Positions 12,008 to 24,083 of a stretch of DNA of 64,000 bases are shown one piece after another. The notes under the pieces were generated by a model, which saw nothing but the letters and a program-made list of their open reading frames with translations, was not told the origin of the DNA and ran no database searches. The position numbers and the translations under genes were made by a program. This stretch comes from Adineta vaga. Its lineage: Eukaryota > Rotifera. The stretch is from positions 2,790,001-2,854,000 of the forward strand of contig CP075494.1 of assembly GCA_021613535.1 (NCBI GenBank). The letters are read 5' to 3'. The stretch's first letter is position 1. Each line of letters starts with the position of its first letter.

Positions 12008-12298
12008 ATGCAGAAGATTAGTAACAAAATTTGTTTGATGGTGTTCTTGGTTTTATTGGTAACTGGCTATATGGTTGAAGGAATGACATTCCGAGATGTA
12101 ATGAGTAAAACAAATTCTCATAATATTGGAAAACGTAGTTTTTGTCAAGCGGGTTGTAATGCTTGTTTTTCGGAAGGTGGCTCTACTGGTGGTTTGAATG
12201 GTTATGTTACTTGTGATGGTTCAGGTTGGATTTATAGACCTTGTGGTGCTGGTACAATATGTAAAAAAGCTGGTAATTGTAATGTTTATTGTGGTTGA
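12008..12298 (+). CDS. small secreted cysteine-rich peptide precursor
   Basis: A single-exon 96-residue protein. Residues 1-25 form a typical signal peptide (hydrophobic core L-M-V-F-L-V-L-L-V-T-G). A pro-segment of about 17 residues ends in G-K-R at residues 41-43, a dibasic site that a furin/prohormone-type convertase could cut. The predicted mature part of about 53 residues begins S-F-C and contains eight cysteines (C-x3-C-x2-C, then five more, ending V-Y-C-G) with several Gly-rich turns. Eight cysteines imply four disulfides and an extracellular role. Candidates are an antimicrobial-like or signalling peptide, but nothing in the sequence settles which. A TATA box lies about 80 bp upstream. 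I do not recognise a named family. Confidence 0.75.
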   Translation: MQKISNKICLMVFLVLLVTGYMVEGMTFRDVMSKTNSHNIGKRSFCQAGCNACFSEGGSTGGLNGYVTCDGSGWIYRPCGAGTICKKAGNCNVYCG

Positions 12299-13870
12299 AG
12301 AATCAGATCAGTTCTTTTCGATCATGTAAAACTTAAATATCAGACTTTTCTCTTTTTTTAAATCATTAATAATGTTGTTTTGTATTTTTTTTATCATTCA
12401 TTTATTTCGGACAACGAATAAAATATGTACAAAAAATTCATTTCTCATGAATACTTGCATATTGAAACATTGATATCCGAGATCAGAGATGAGCACAGGA
12501 CAACTTTTTATGTTCCGTTCTGTCTTTGTGAGTGGATCTATAGATGTCGTTATTGTCTTTACCTTCACCCTCAGGATTCAATAGACGATTTAAATCAAAT
12601 TTACCAATTAATATTTTCATTGCCCAAATGAAAATTCAACTATCTTGAAGGTGTAAGGTGGATTCAGTTATTGTAATGATTTATTAGTCAGGTGCACTCA
12701 CATCCAAATCTTATAGACATTAAGATTTGAGTACTATTGAACTTTTGTTAATTATCGTAAAAGTGTTTCGTATTATATTTATTCTTAGATGTTGTTGTTA
12801 TTGATTGTATATCTCGTCGTCATGCCGTACTCTAGATAGTTAATGGAGAACGAAATCTAATTTGATGGAACTATATAGATACAGTTTTGTGTTCAATGAT
12901 AGATGAATCGTTTGATACATGTTTGGAATCATTGTGATGACGATATACTCATGGGGTCAAGATCAGTCGGATGCGAGGGTTAAGCGAGTCTCCTTCATGG
13001 GCGCTATTTATATTTTCACTGACTAAAGTTCATAGGTCACGGACTCCTAGCCAAATCTATAAAATGATCATGCTTTACTATGAAGGCACACAGCGGTCTT
13101 CATAGACTATTCTATTGCAGTACTCGTTGATCCTCAACTATTTTCTTTAAATTGTTCCTTGTAGACGAAGATATATTATGAAAAAATTAATAAATAGAAG
13201 ATACATCGAATTTGGAAATATAATTGACTGAAGTAATCAAAGCTGTTATTTGCTATTTTTTAGAAAAACGTACTGCACTTTTTTATGGTATAAATGCATA
13301 AGACTAAGATCTCTTGTGATGAATATCTTTTCAAGATAACTATTAATTCAGTATTCTTAAAAATCGTATTTTCTTTCTTTCAGTAAAGGGTGAGCGATTC
13401 GCTAGATCAGTGCGTTAGTTGTACTATCAGACTCTGCTAGTACCATATATGTGTATCTGGAAAAAGATGAAATTCCGTAAAGTTGGTTATGCCAATATTG
13501 AAACTTAATAAATGACATGAACAATAATAGAAATCAACAATTTATACTTTGGAATTTTCAACAATGAATGAGTTAATTTATTTTAAACAAAATGTGTAAA
13601 TGAAATATGTTTACGATCTTGAAGATGCGAGTGCGGTTAAATAGTTGAATTCAATTTTCAAGTTTGATATTACTGAAATTAGATAAATAAATAAATAAGC
13701 AGAAGCAAAGAGTTTCTATGGATTTTTTGTAAAGTGCAAAAGATAAAATATTTGTGCAAAAATTGTAAAGAAAAGTTTTTCATCAGCGATCAGTTATCAA
13801 ATTATTTTGACAGTAGTTTAAGTTTTGAAGTGTAAAGTTGTTGAGCATTCACCGCAAGTCTTTCAACAGT
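12299..13870. other. 1.6-kb intergenic region with one short repeat
   Basis: No supported gene; an open frame at 12425 has no features. At 12960-12997 the sequence (core GAGGGTTAAGCGAGTCTCC) recurs in inverted orientation at about 47492-47522. Otherwise it is AT-rich DNA with no clear structure. Confidence 0.4.
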
Positions 13871-16800
13871 CTAATTTGTCGAACATTGACATGCATTGAA
13901 AAGAATATATACATTATTAGACACAAAATCAATACTAATTATATCATGACAAGTATCATTAATGAAAACATTTGTATTATTTGTATAAATGATTTGTGTT
14001 TGAAAATATCCATATCCATTTCCTAAAAGAGTATAGATCGTACCTGATGAAGGTATTCCAATAACGATATCTAAATGATTATCACCATTTAAATCATGTG
14101 TAATTATTGAACTTAACGAAACAGAAGATTCTGTAACAATTTGTTCATTAATATGAAACGAAGCATTATTATATCGATATAACATAGAGACAGTATTTTT
14201 CCAACTACGAAGAAAAACAATATCGGATTGATAATCATTATCAAAATCACCGGTTATCATTCGAGAGAAACTACTATCGAATGCAGTGAAGAACCATTTC
14301 TGTGATTGAAAAGTTCCATCAATATTTCTAAGAAATATACAAATATAAAGAGATCGATCATTGAATACAGCTATATCTAAATAAGTATCATTATTAAAAT
14401 CACCGATAACTAATTGTGTCGGATTAGTACGAAGTCCTATAAATAATGTTGATGGTGATGCAAATGTTCCATTACCATATCCAAAAAAGATGTAAATATT
14501 ATTATCATAGTCACCAACAACAATAATATCTAAATTATTATCATTGTCAAGATCGATTACTTTAATATCATTTGGATATGAGTTTATTGATAATGATTTA
14601 ATATTTTGTAGTTGATATGTTCCATCACCATTACCAAATAAAATTTTAATATTTCCTCCGTCCTTTCTTACAAGTCCTAGAATTAAATCTGCTCGACCAT
14701 CATTATTTATATCATTGGCAAAGATTTGGAATATTGTTGAATTGCTTTCGAACGAAAATGTCTTCTTTTTTTCAAATAATTCTGTGGAATTTTCAACTAA
14801 TACATACACCAACCTACCATTATTACAGGTAAAAACTAGATCACTTCGATTATTATTGTTTAAATCAGCAATCAGAGTTCGACCATAACTATTTGTTGAA
14901 CACGATGTATTTATTGATAATCGTTTGACTTTTAACTGACACGATGGTTCTAAAGAGAGAAATATTTCAATTCTGTAAAAGAGAAATGTGTATTTCATGA
15001 ACTAACTTTGTGTACTTGAAGATATTGATATTGTTGTGCTTATTGTTGAATTTAAACTTTTAATCGTTGATATATTTATCGTTGAATCTATTTCAATAAA
15101 CATTATCATTGGTGATTGTTAACATTATTCTTACCTTTTTGTCGTTGATAATATATTGAAAAAATAATAATACCTATTAATAAACATAACATTAATATAA
15201 TTAAAAATATTCTCTTGAAAAATGATCGGTTATGTGTAATAATATTGTTTCTAAATAGAAATATATTTTTATGATTTGAAAGAAAAAGAAAAATGTTTTA
15301 CTCAATGGTTATATTCTGGATATTTTTGTTAGTAGTTATAGTAGATGACCTTTCAAGAGACATAATAGAAATCATTCGTCTTCTTCGACTAGAATAGATC
15401 TTTAATCCAATTCGAACAAGTTTTGGACAAATCCATTTGAGAACAATTGTTAAACCACCTTGAAGACCAAAGATAAGAGTTGTCATATAGAGAATATCAA
15501 ATCTTTCAATACGAGTATATGAACACAATAAAGGTAAACATTGTTCATAATACGAAGAATAATTCAGTTCTATTAACTATTGTTCAATAAATAAATTATG
15601 CATAAGATCATTGTTTGTTGTATTTTGTGAAAAATAATTCGAAGTTATTAAAAGAGGAGGTGAAGAATTGTGATAATTTGTATATTGTTGAATAAGATCA
15701 AGACATGATTGATCATAGAAACATTCAAGAGTAGAAGCAAGAAATGATTCACCTGGTGTACAACCCATTTTCATACCTTTAATAGAAATCTTTTGACTAG
15801 AATTTGTTTCAATAAAAGTTGCTTGAATTGTACAATTTGGTGATAAACCACAGGAACATTGATCATCATAAATTAAAGCTTGTGCAAATCCAACAGCAAT
15901 AGAATAAAATCCAATCGATTTCAAATTGTATTCAAAATTTGTTCCATAAGTTGACATAAAAGCATTTCCATGAATAATATTTTGAGTAAAAAAGAGAAGA
16001 CGAGAAAATAAAACAGGTGCATTGGACTTACGTTGTTCAATTAAAATATTAAGACGATTATGAAATATATTTTCAGATAAAAGTTCACTACTAATTAATA
16101 ATGATGTAAGAAATTCATTAATAGAATTATTGACTGTTTTCATAGAAAGTTGACATAAACCTTGAAGATATTGTAAATGAGATGAAAGAAATCGACGATA
16201 ATCTCTTTGTTCATAAATTGATAAATTAGAAACAAGACCATTGATTAAATCAGTTCGCCATTGTTCGGAAACAAATTTACTTGAACAAATCTATAAGAAA
16301 GAATAAAAATATTTATTAAATAATGTTTATTTATTTTACTGAATGAAATATTGGTTGAATATTAACGAATTGTTGATATGTTGATGCTATTCTTGAACAT
16401 GAACATTGTAATTGTTCACCATAGATTTCTTTTAAATATTAATAATCAATAAAAGATGGTTGATCAAAATTTTTTGTCAATTGATGTGGTTGAATAATTG
16501 TATAAAAGATAAGAATAGTAATACAAACAATAAATAAAATAGTATAAAGACGAGTTGCCCATCGACCATAATATTTTGCTGTTACTCGATCAGCATCACT
16601 TCCAAGATCACGTGATGTAAAGATATTGAATTCAATTAATGTATTATGTAAAAATTGAACTGAATATTGTATCGTAATTCTCAATTGATCGATACAATTA
16701 CGATGAACTAGAATATATATATATATATTGATTTTTATTAAGCATTGAAATTTGATATTACCTTGTTCGGTTTGATTTGATTTTTTATTGAATATTGTCG

Positions 16801-19800
16801 TTAATTTTATAACGCACTTGACAAGATATGGTGTTAAAATACGTAAGGAAACAACAATTCCACCAATCATCGATGCCAATATTACAATTACTCCGAGAAA
16901 ATTTTGTTTGTGAATACTTAGAGAATAAGAACAAGATAATGGAGCACAAGATTCGTAGAATTGTTTATATGATGAAGAAGGATTCCATTGTTCAATCATT
17001 AATTCTTTGATAGTCATTGAAATCGATGTATTGGGAGGATAATGACTCATTGTTGGATCATAGATAAGAGGTTTTATACGATATAATGATGATGAAAGAG
17101 TTAATGAATCAGTATTTATTTTTGATATATAATTTAATAAAAATCGAAAACAATCAGAATCGTCATATAAACATTGAAGTGTTGATAATAAAAGCGAATC
17201 AAAAGGAGAACATCCTTCAATCCAACCAGATATATTATGATTATTAATAGAAATATTATCCTTGTCAACAATTGAATTGGCATCAGATATAACACCTAAT
17301 CTTTGACAATATGGATTTGTAGCACATACACAAATACTCAATTGTGTATTGACATCTTGAATACTGTTTAAAATAAATTTTACCTAAAAATTAACAAATA
17401 TTTACATTCAAATGTTAAATCATTTTCAGCAACAAACACATGAACGTACCTGTGCATTTTGATCATTGTTTGTTTCATTTGCTAATATGTCTATTACAAG
17501 GCCAAGATCCAAAGAATCCCCGTCAGATATTGCTGGTGCTCCAACATGAAATTGGTTAACTTGAAGAATAAGTTGTATAATGTCTTTCGTTAAATCAAAA
17601 TTATAAATTGTTGATTGATAAAATTGATTAAAATATGTTGATAATTGTGCATTAAAATCCATTTCATTGATTACAGAAGAAGAAATAAAGAATTGAGAAA
17701 GAAATTTATCAATAGCTGAATTAATCGTTTTATTAGCTAATTGACAAATATTAGATAAGATTCGAAATTGTATATATGCTTTATTACGCCAATCATAATC
17801 AACACCACCATTTCGACTATTCTTCATCACCACAGTAATCCAATCATTATGAACAAAACCACTTGAACATATCTGATGAAAAGTTGGAGAAAATGAAATA
17901 AATGTTCGATAAGATATTGTTTGATTTGTACATGGACATCGAAGTGTTGTCGAATAGATCATTTCTAACGAGTTATAAGTTGTCAATGACGGATTTGGGA
18001 CAGTCACTTTCACTATATCATTACTTAATGATGTGGAGAGACAAATGATCAATATTGATCCTAATTGAATTTAAAGAAAGAAATTTACATAAATTAGAAT
18101 ATATGCTATAAAATATTATATCTAAATTGAGGGTGTGGATGTACCAGGGATATCTATCCTCAAAAAAGCTGGCTGACAGAATTTTTCTTTAAAGAGCGCA
18201 CTCACACCGTAAAAAGGCCACTTATCATATCAAGAACAACGAATTTGAACATATTTATAGAAAAATGAGAATGACTTTACCAAATAATAAACTTAAATAA
18301 ATACGAGTAACAATTCTTTGCTGTTTGATATTCGCTTCTGTTCGTTCTTGAATGGTTTTGAATAAATTCAATTGTTTCATTGCTTGAACTGTTTTGAATT
18401 TATTCGTCTTTTGACGTCCTAGAAAATAAAAGACGTATATTTAACTGATAATCTTGTCTATTCTATTAAAAAACAAACTTACTCAAATTTCCAGTTGAAA
18501 GATATTTGAATTTGAAATAAGCATTTATTATATAAGATGAAACTAAACGAAGTATAATGATCAGACCACCATAAAGACTAATAAAAAGTGTTATTGCATA
18601 GATTAAATCTGCTCGATCTGTTCTTGTATAAGTACACATTAATGGTGAACATTGATCAAAATATATCGAATAATTTATAGTTGATGACCAATTTTTAAGA
18701 AAAAAATTCTGTACATAATCAAATACAGATTTATTATCTTGTTTTGAAGATAAAATCGAATTATTCCAATTGAAATTCGTCTAAACAAAAACAAATTATT
18801 GTCAATAGATTAAATGATACTATACAAACTTGAGTTAAATTTGGAAAATAATTCCATAACATTTGGATACATTCTATTTCATATAAACAATCCAATGTAC
18901 TTGCAAGTAGTGCATCAAGAGGAGTACATCCCATAAAGAAACCTTTGACAATTGTAGAATTCGGTATTGATGTAAATAATACTAATGTTAGAAGATCTCT
19001 TGAATCATTTGATAATGGAGGAAGAACAGCTGAAATAATTGGATTATCAGTGCCACATCTCAATAACGCTCCATTTTGATCAATAAATTCTGTTGGAGAG
19101 CCAACTGCTCCGATAGATACACCGTCTGAAATAATTGTTGCAATTCTCCAATTTGTACCAAGAGCAGAAACGAGATAGTTTCCGTCAGATGTTGTTCTCC
19201 AATAATTCAAAAATGAGATCATTCGATCAAATGCATTACTCTTTTCAAAGTCAATTGTATTATCAATTTGCATTTGAATTTGTTTACTTGAAAGAAGATT
19301 AATCGTAATAAATTCAGTATTATTAACATCGATTTCAATTTGAGATATCATTGATTGAGAAAGTGAACAAAATTTGGATAAAAGTTCAAACTAAATAAAA
19401 ATCAAATAAATATTTTTTATTGAATTTATCATCAGCGAGTCTAGAAGTTCGTAAAATGAAACAAATCTAAGTTAGATTCTTATTTACTTGTGAATAAGCT
19501 ATTTTTCTAAAATCCCATATTCCATATGAACTTGCATTTTTAAAATATAATCCTTCAATCCATTCTTTACTGATAAAAATACTTGAACAAACAGGATGAA
19601 GAGTAATATTATTCGAAAGAAATTTCTTATACGGTATTGTAATTGTTGAACATGGACATGAAAGAGTTTGATTATGTTCAAAATATAGTTGATTAAAAAT
19701 ATCAGGTGTTATATTCGATATAATAATTGTTTTTGATTCTGTTTTTCTCAAAGTTCCATAGAATAATACATAAAGACATACTAAAAGAAAGAATTCATTA

Positions 19801-20021
19801 TGATCATATGAGATAATATAAGTGGAAAACAGAAGATGTATAACATGATATTTACCTGCAAGAAGTATAACATACAACCAAGTTTTGTATTTTTGTTGTT
19901 TACGAACAATAAATGGATCTTCAATTCTATCATAGTCATGATAATCATTTTCTTCCAACATGAAAAGATTATAATTAGATACTTTTGTATAAATCCATTT
20001 AAAAAAACCTTGTATATTCAT
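13871..20021 (-). pseudogene. three-module membrane protein fused to C-terminal FG-GAP repeats, with two in-frame stops
   Basis: Twelve exons (20021-19856, 19780-19488, 19390-18830, 18780-18483, 18418-18281, 18060-17450, 17383-16762, 16707-16340, 16290-15302, 15250-15135, 15087-15007, 14949-13871) join with every phase agreeing, giving 1,774 codons. A module of about 450-500 residues occurs three times. Each has a basic cytosolic stretch, a TM helix, a C-x-C ectodomain start (C-P-C/C-S-C, then an I/V-C-S-S box), a D-W-R/D-F-R-like box, a G-C-[ST]-P-x-[DE]-[AS] box, a cysteine pair, then a second TM helix. After a final TM (about residues 1363-1385) comes an extracellular Ser/Thr linker. The C-terminal 359 residues carry at least six FG-GAP/VCBS motifs (D-x-N-x-D-x-x-x-D). 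Two codons are stops: TAA at 16439-16441 (codon 986) and TAG at 15577-15579 (codon 1257, where module 2 has Trp). I therefore call it a recently broken gene, unless the stops are sequence errors. The function is unknown; FG-GAP suggests extracellular binding. Confidence 0.7.
18061..18280 (-). repeat. intron enlarged by a telomere-like G-rich inverted pair
   Basis: This intron is 220 bp while its neighbours are about 45-80 bp. It contains GAGGGTGTGGATG at about 18129-18141 and the inverted CACTCACACC at about 18199-18208. These are the same kind of paired tract found in several intergenic gaps, so the extra length looks like an insertion. Confidence 0.45.
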
Positions 20022-22497
20022 TATGTTTGAATAAATCTTTCAAATACTTTAAAAATAATTGAAATGTTTTGCTCTAAAATAAATGATACCTTATTATAAA
20101 TTTGAAACAATGATATTCAAGAAAAAATCTTGTTCCATTCAGATATCAGCTCATTATATCCATGTGAAAATGAAACACAGGCTGGATTCGTTTAAACGCG
20201 TTTTAAGATATAGACAAAACTATCTGTTTAGTAGATACATCTAATTTCTATTTGAGAAAAAAATGCAGCCGATGGTTTAGAGGTGTTATTACGACGAGAT
20301 TTAACCGTTTTCTATAATGATAATAATAATCTCAGCGGTATTTTCTTTAAAAAGAAAAATTGTAGAGATAGAATTAAATGAAGAATATGGAATTTTTGGA
20401 AGAGAAAAAAACTCATCCTTTAAAAGTATTGTTTGAAAAAAAAAGAAAGTCATCGAAAGAAAATGGAAATCAGACAGATGGTTATTGATAAATATTATTC
20501 ACATAATTATAATTACTTCGAGACATTCGCATACCTTTTATTAATCTATCAGTCTTGAACAAAAACAAAATAGATTCTTATTCATTTTTTTATATTTAAC
20601 CAAAAGTTCAAGACTTTATCCTTTATACAAATAAAATACAATTTCACTGTATTAACTAATATTCATTTCCTTTCAATAAGTTCTAAAAGATAATCTTTAT
20701 AAAAAGAGATATCTAACTGATAGATAGATAAGCCAACATAGTTCATTGGTTCAAGTAAGTAGACATCTAATCAAATGTCCTATTCGTTGACTCTCCTGGA
20801 ATAGAAAAGTATTTTGTTTCGCAAAAAAATCTAAACGCGTTTGGATGCATGAATGATACCCATTTTAGTAAAAAAAAAAAGGTCCTTACGTAAGTTGTCA
20901 CTATTAGACACATTCTTACATAGTTCAAATACAAATAAAGATACGAACCTTAAGTTAATATATTTCGATTTGATGAATATAATGTTTTTGAAATCTGAAA
21001 AATGAAGAAATTTTAAGAAAAAAATCATAGAAGATTTCATCTAAAGAAAAATGAAAACTATTTTCCTGCCAATGTAATCAATGATAAAAAAGAAAATGAA
21101 TTTACAATTTAGTAAAATAAGAAAGAAAAATAAAAGTTATTAATTATTTATGTATAGAAATATTTCTTCGTCGATTGTCATATGACTCTCGATTTTGAAC
21201 CTCTGTTTGATTAACTAAATCATCTATATGATTTTCTTTCATAAGTATAATAAATGTTCTTAAAAATACAAAACAAGAACATCTGTATATTGACAAAAAC
21301 TTCAAGAAAATAGAAAAATTTTATATATTCGATTCGAATCTTGTTGAATTATAATCAGCTGAAATTCTCGATGAAATCCTATTTTACTTAATGAATTGTT
21401 GTTGTTGTTTTATTTTCAATAGAATTTCCATTCTGTGTGTATATCAATTACATAAAGTATTTTAACAATAAGAGAAAAAGTACATTTTTTTTCTAATTTC
21501 AATAAAACATCTGTTGTGTTCTTTCTCTCTTCATTTTATACTCTCAAATAATCAATCAATATCATTAAAATACTTTGCTTTGGTTTATTTGGAAAACTTT
21601 CATTACATAATTACGAAAGAAACTGATCATATCTCTCCGCATTCACATACTTTTATTTATGAAGAAAATTTTTGAAGAGTAAAAAGTAAACATCGCTTTA
21701 TATCATTTCTTTCGACATTTATCAGCAAAATATAAGATTATCAATTGAAGTTCAATTACTTCTTTCAACAAATGATTATTTTTTCTCGATATTTTAACAT
21801 AGAATATTCTTCAACAAAAATGTCTTCATTAAATCAAATTTACGGGATTAGAAATTTCATTAAGTCAAAAATATTCTTTTTATAATTGATGATGAATTAA
21901 CATTAACAAATACGTTGAATAAAAAGTTATTTTCATTTCTCTTTTCGATCAAAGGTAAATACTGGAGGGTGTGGTTGAGACTGTACAAGGACGCAAGTCA
22001 GTGTCTTTATCAACCTACACCCTCACTCTCATCCAGAACACAATGAAATAGAATAGTACTTGGTGGACGATGATCATGGTTGACACAGATAGCAGAAAAC
22101 ATTTATTGAAGCATATTGCTCTTTCTCTTTAGCTATAAGGATATTAGAGATTTTTCCAGATTTTTGTTTTCCGGATTTTTTCTTTTCCGGATTCCAAGAC
22201 ATATTCGAACTGAATATATAAATCTTTATTTTGATAATAAAAGATATGTTGTGTATCTCTCTACTAGATTTGCATTTTCAATGTATTCAAACGAGTGTTA
22301 AAAATGGTTTCTATAGTTATCTTTCAGAATAATTATTCAGGCATGATTTTTATTTTGCACTTTCATTTATCATTAGTAAGATTTGTCTCATTTGCTTCCT
22401 GTCATCGCAAAGAGAAAAATAAAATGAGAGAATGTTTTCTCTTTATATTCATTTTAACAAATTCTTGTCGACTCAAAGCTTAATATAAGAAGAAGTA
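20022..22497. other. 2.5-kb AT-rich intergenic region
   Basis: No supported gene. At 21965-22032 there is a hairpin-like pair (GAGGGTGTGGTTGAG, then CAACCTACACCCTC), one of the telomere-like inverted tracts. The last 100 bp before the GPCR at 22498 match the flank of the GPCR at 38952 (TTTAACAAATTCTTGTCGAC), marking the start of a duplicated unit that presumably includes the promoter. Confidence 0.45.
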
Positions 22498-23439
22498 ATG
22501 ATATCTAATACAGACAGGTTATATTCATTACTTATTTTACTTATTCCATCATTTTTTTGTTTATTATTCGTTCTTTATCATCTTCTTTTCGATCGGACAC
22601 TTCGTCATGCTCTTCATAATCATATTATAATCATTATTCTTTTCATTGATATGATTAGTCTAATGACAATATATCCATGGATGATCTATTATTATTATTA
22701 CGATGGTGTTTGGAAAAGATCATTATTATTTTGCGAAATTTGGACATTTCTTGATTGGGGATTCACTTTCACGCATACAATACTTTTCGCATGGGCAACA
22801 ATTGAAAGACATATTCTTATATTTCATGATCGATGGTTATCAACAAGAAAGAAACGTTTGTTTGTTCATTATCTACCAATTATTATTCTTTTTCTCTATT
22901 GTTTTATTTATTATTTCATAATTAATTTCTTTCCACCATGTGAAAATTTCGTTGTTGATTATCGGTCAATGTGTTCATCTCTATGTGTCTCGGATATATA
23001 TATAATTTCTATGTATGAGCTAATAGTTCATCAAATAGTTCCCATTTTTATCGTTCTTATATTTACTGCCGCCTTGTTCTTACGTATTTTATGGCAAAAT
23101 CATCGTGTCCATCGACACATTCAATGGCGAAAACAACGAAAAATGACAATCCAATTATTATCAATATCCATACTTTATCTTGTATTTTTACTTCCTTTCG
23201 CAATATCTGTTTTTCTTTATACATTTGTCTCGATATCTGTTGTCTCTTCTGAATATTTTTCGTATGTCTCCTTCTTTACTTATTGTCTTTTCCCCTTATT
23301 TCCTTTTGTTTCTGCTTTATCCTTATTCGAACTTCGGAAAAAACTCATGAAATTTTTACGTATACGACAAGAAGCAAGACGTGTTGGTCCTGATAGATTG
23401 CAAATGGGAACTATTATGATTACACAGAGACGAAATTAA
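22498..23439 (+). CDS. single-exon rhodopsin-like GPCR (array copy 1)
   Basis: An intronless seven-TM receptor of 313 residues. TM1 begins near residue 10 (L-L-I-L-L-I-P-S-F-F). TM3 ends in A-T-I-E-R-H-I-L-I-F, so the DRY motif reads E-R-H. Loop 2 holds several cysteines (P-C-E-N, M-C-S-S-L-C-V). Loop 3 is strongly basic (H-I-Q-W-R-K-Q-R-K-M). TM7 is followed by F-E-L-R-K-K-L-M-K-F, a likely amphipathic helix 8. The copy at 38952-39893 has the same length and is very similar throughout, and both share 5' and 3' flanks. It differs from the two-exon GPCRs at the left end. It is probably one of the expanded orphan receptors of rotifers. Ligand unknown. Confidence 0.85.
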   Translation: MISNTDRLYSLLILLIPSFFCLLFVLYHLLFDRTLRHALHNHIIIIILFIDMISLMTIYPWMIYYYYYDGVWKRSLLFCEIWTFLDWGFTFTHTILFAWATIERHILIFHDRWLSTRKKRLFVHYLPIIILFLYCFIYYFIINFFPPCENFVVDYRSMCSSLCVSDIYIISMYELIVHQIVPIFIVLIFTAALFLRILWQNHRVHRHIQWRKQRKMTIQLLSISILYLVFLLPFAISVFLYTFVSISVVSSEYFSYVSFFTYCLFPLFPFVSALSLFELRKKLMKFLRIRQEARRVGPDRLQMGTIMITQRRN

Positions 23440-23908
23440 TAAATATTTTTTATTGTAAAAATAAAATCAATGCTTTTAAAAAACAAAGGTTCAATTTATT
23501 AATGAAAAGAAATCAGCAGACTGAAGGAAATTCATTGAAAGCAATCTTTTTGTGATATTTGAAAGATTTAAATGAATACTATTAGGGAAAAATTTCTTGA
23601 GACTAAACAATTTCATAGTATATTTTTGTATCGTTAAAAGAAATAATATATATTCTCTTTCTCGTAGAGAAGAGTCCAGTAAACATTAATTGTCTGCTTG
23701 CTTGCTTGTATGTCTGCAGGGTCAAAAAAACATCGAAAATCGATTTTTCGGAAAAGACATTTCCAGAGGTATATCGATGCGGAGACTTCGAATCTGATGT
23801 TAGTTTTTTAAAATTTTTATAGAAAAAAATATTTTCTTTAATGTCTGGTGATGTAATAAGTAGTATTTTATTTTGCGAAATGAATTTTGAAGTGACGTCC
23901 ATTTACCT
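23440..23908. other. 3' flank of GPCR copy 1, holding an empty transposon site
   Basis: From 23440 to about 23650 this matches the 3' flank of GPCR copy 2. The stretch ATATTTTTGTATCG at about 23620-23633 corresponds to the point at 40103-40111/43872-43880 where the deleted MULE element inserted, so it is a paralogous empty site. The rest, to 23908, shows no gene. Confidence 0.55.
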
Positions 23909-24083
23909 GACAACAAGACTGAGCTTCTTCCAGGTCTTTTACCTTTGATACCAAACATGCCTGTACTTCTTACTGATAATATCGCGTGTGAACTCGGATT
24001 ATCAAACGGTACTCAAGGAATTTTTCTAGAGCTCATATACGATGATCAAGAGAATTTAAATAATTTCAAAATTAATAGCGATG
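23909..24083 (+). pseudogene. PIF1-like helicase fragment, 5' part (interrupted by the MULE)
   Basis: This frame reads L-P-G-L-L-P-L-I-P-N-M-P-V-L-L-T-D-N-I-A and then G-L-S-N-G-T-Q-G. By family knowledge this is the C-terminal region of PIF1/RecD-like helicases, the G-L-x-N-G-x-x-G element preceding the final helicase motifs. It breaks off at the 9-bp target duplication at 24075-24083. The frame resumes after the element at 37453. No N-terminal Walker A/B region lies upstream. It was probably a Helitron or PIF1-family relic before the insertion. Confidence 0.6.
24075..24083. repeat. 9-bp target site duplication, left (ATAGCGATG)
   Basis: ATAGCGATG immediately precedes the left terminus (ATGTAGATGAAG) and recurs at 37444-37452 just after the right terminus. 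Nine base pairs is the usual duplication length of Mutator-like elements. Confidence 0.9.

Noticed and set aside
12425-12631. 68-codon open frame downstream of the cysteine-rich peptide
   Set aside because: No signal, domain, splice context or composition typical of genes here; consistent with chance in AT-rich DNA.
15298-16143. Treating the third module and the FG-GAP part as separate genes
   Set aside because: The donor at 15302 and acceptor at 15250 join in phase into a TM segment just like the other module junctions, and no start codon context suggests a new gene.
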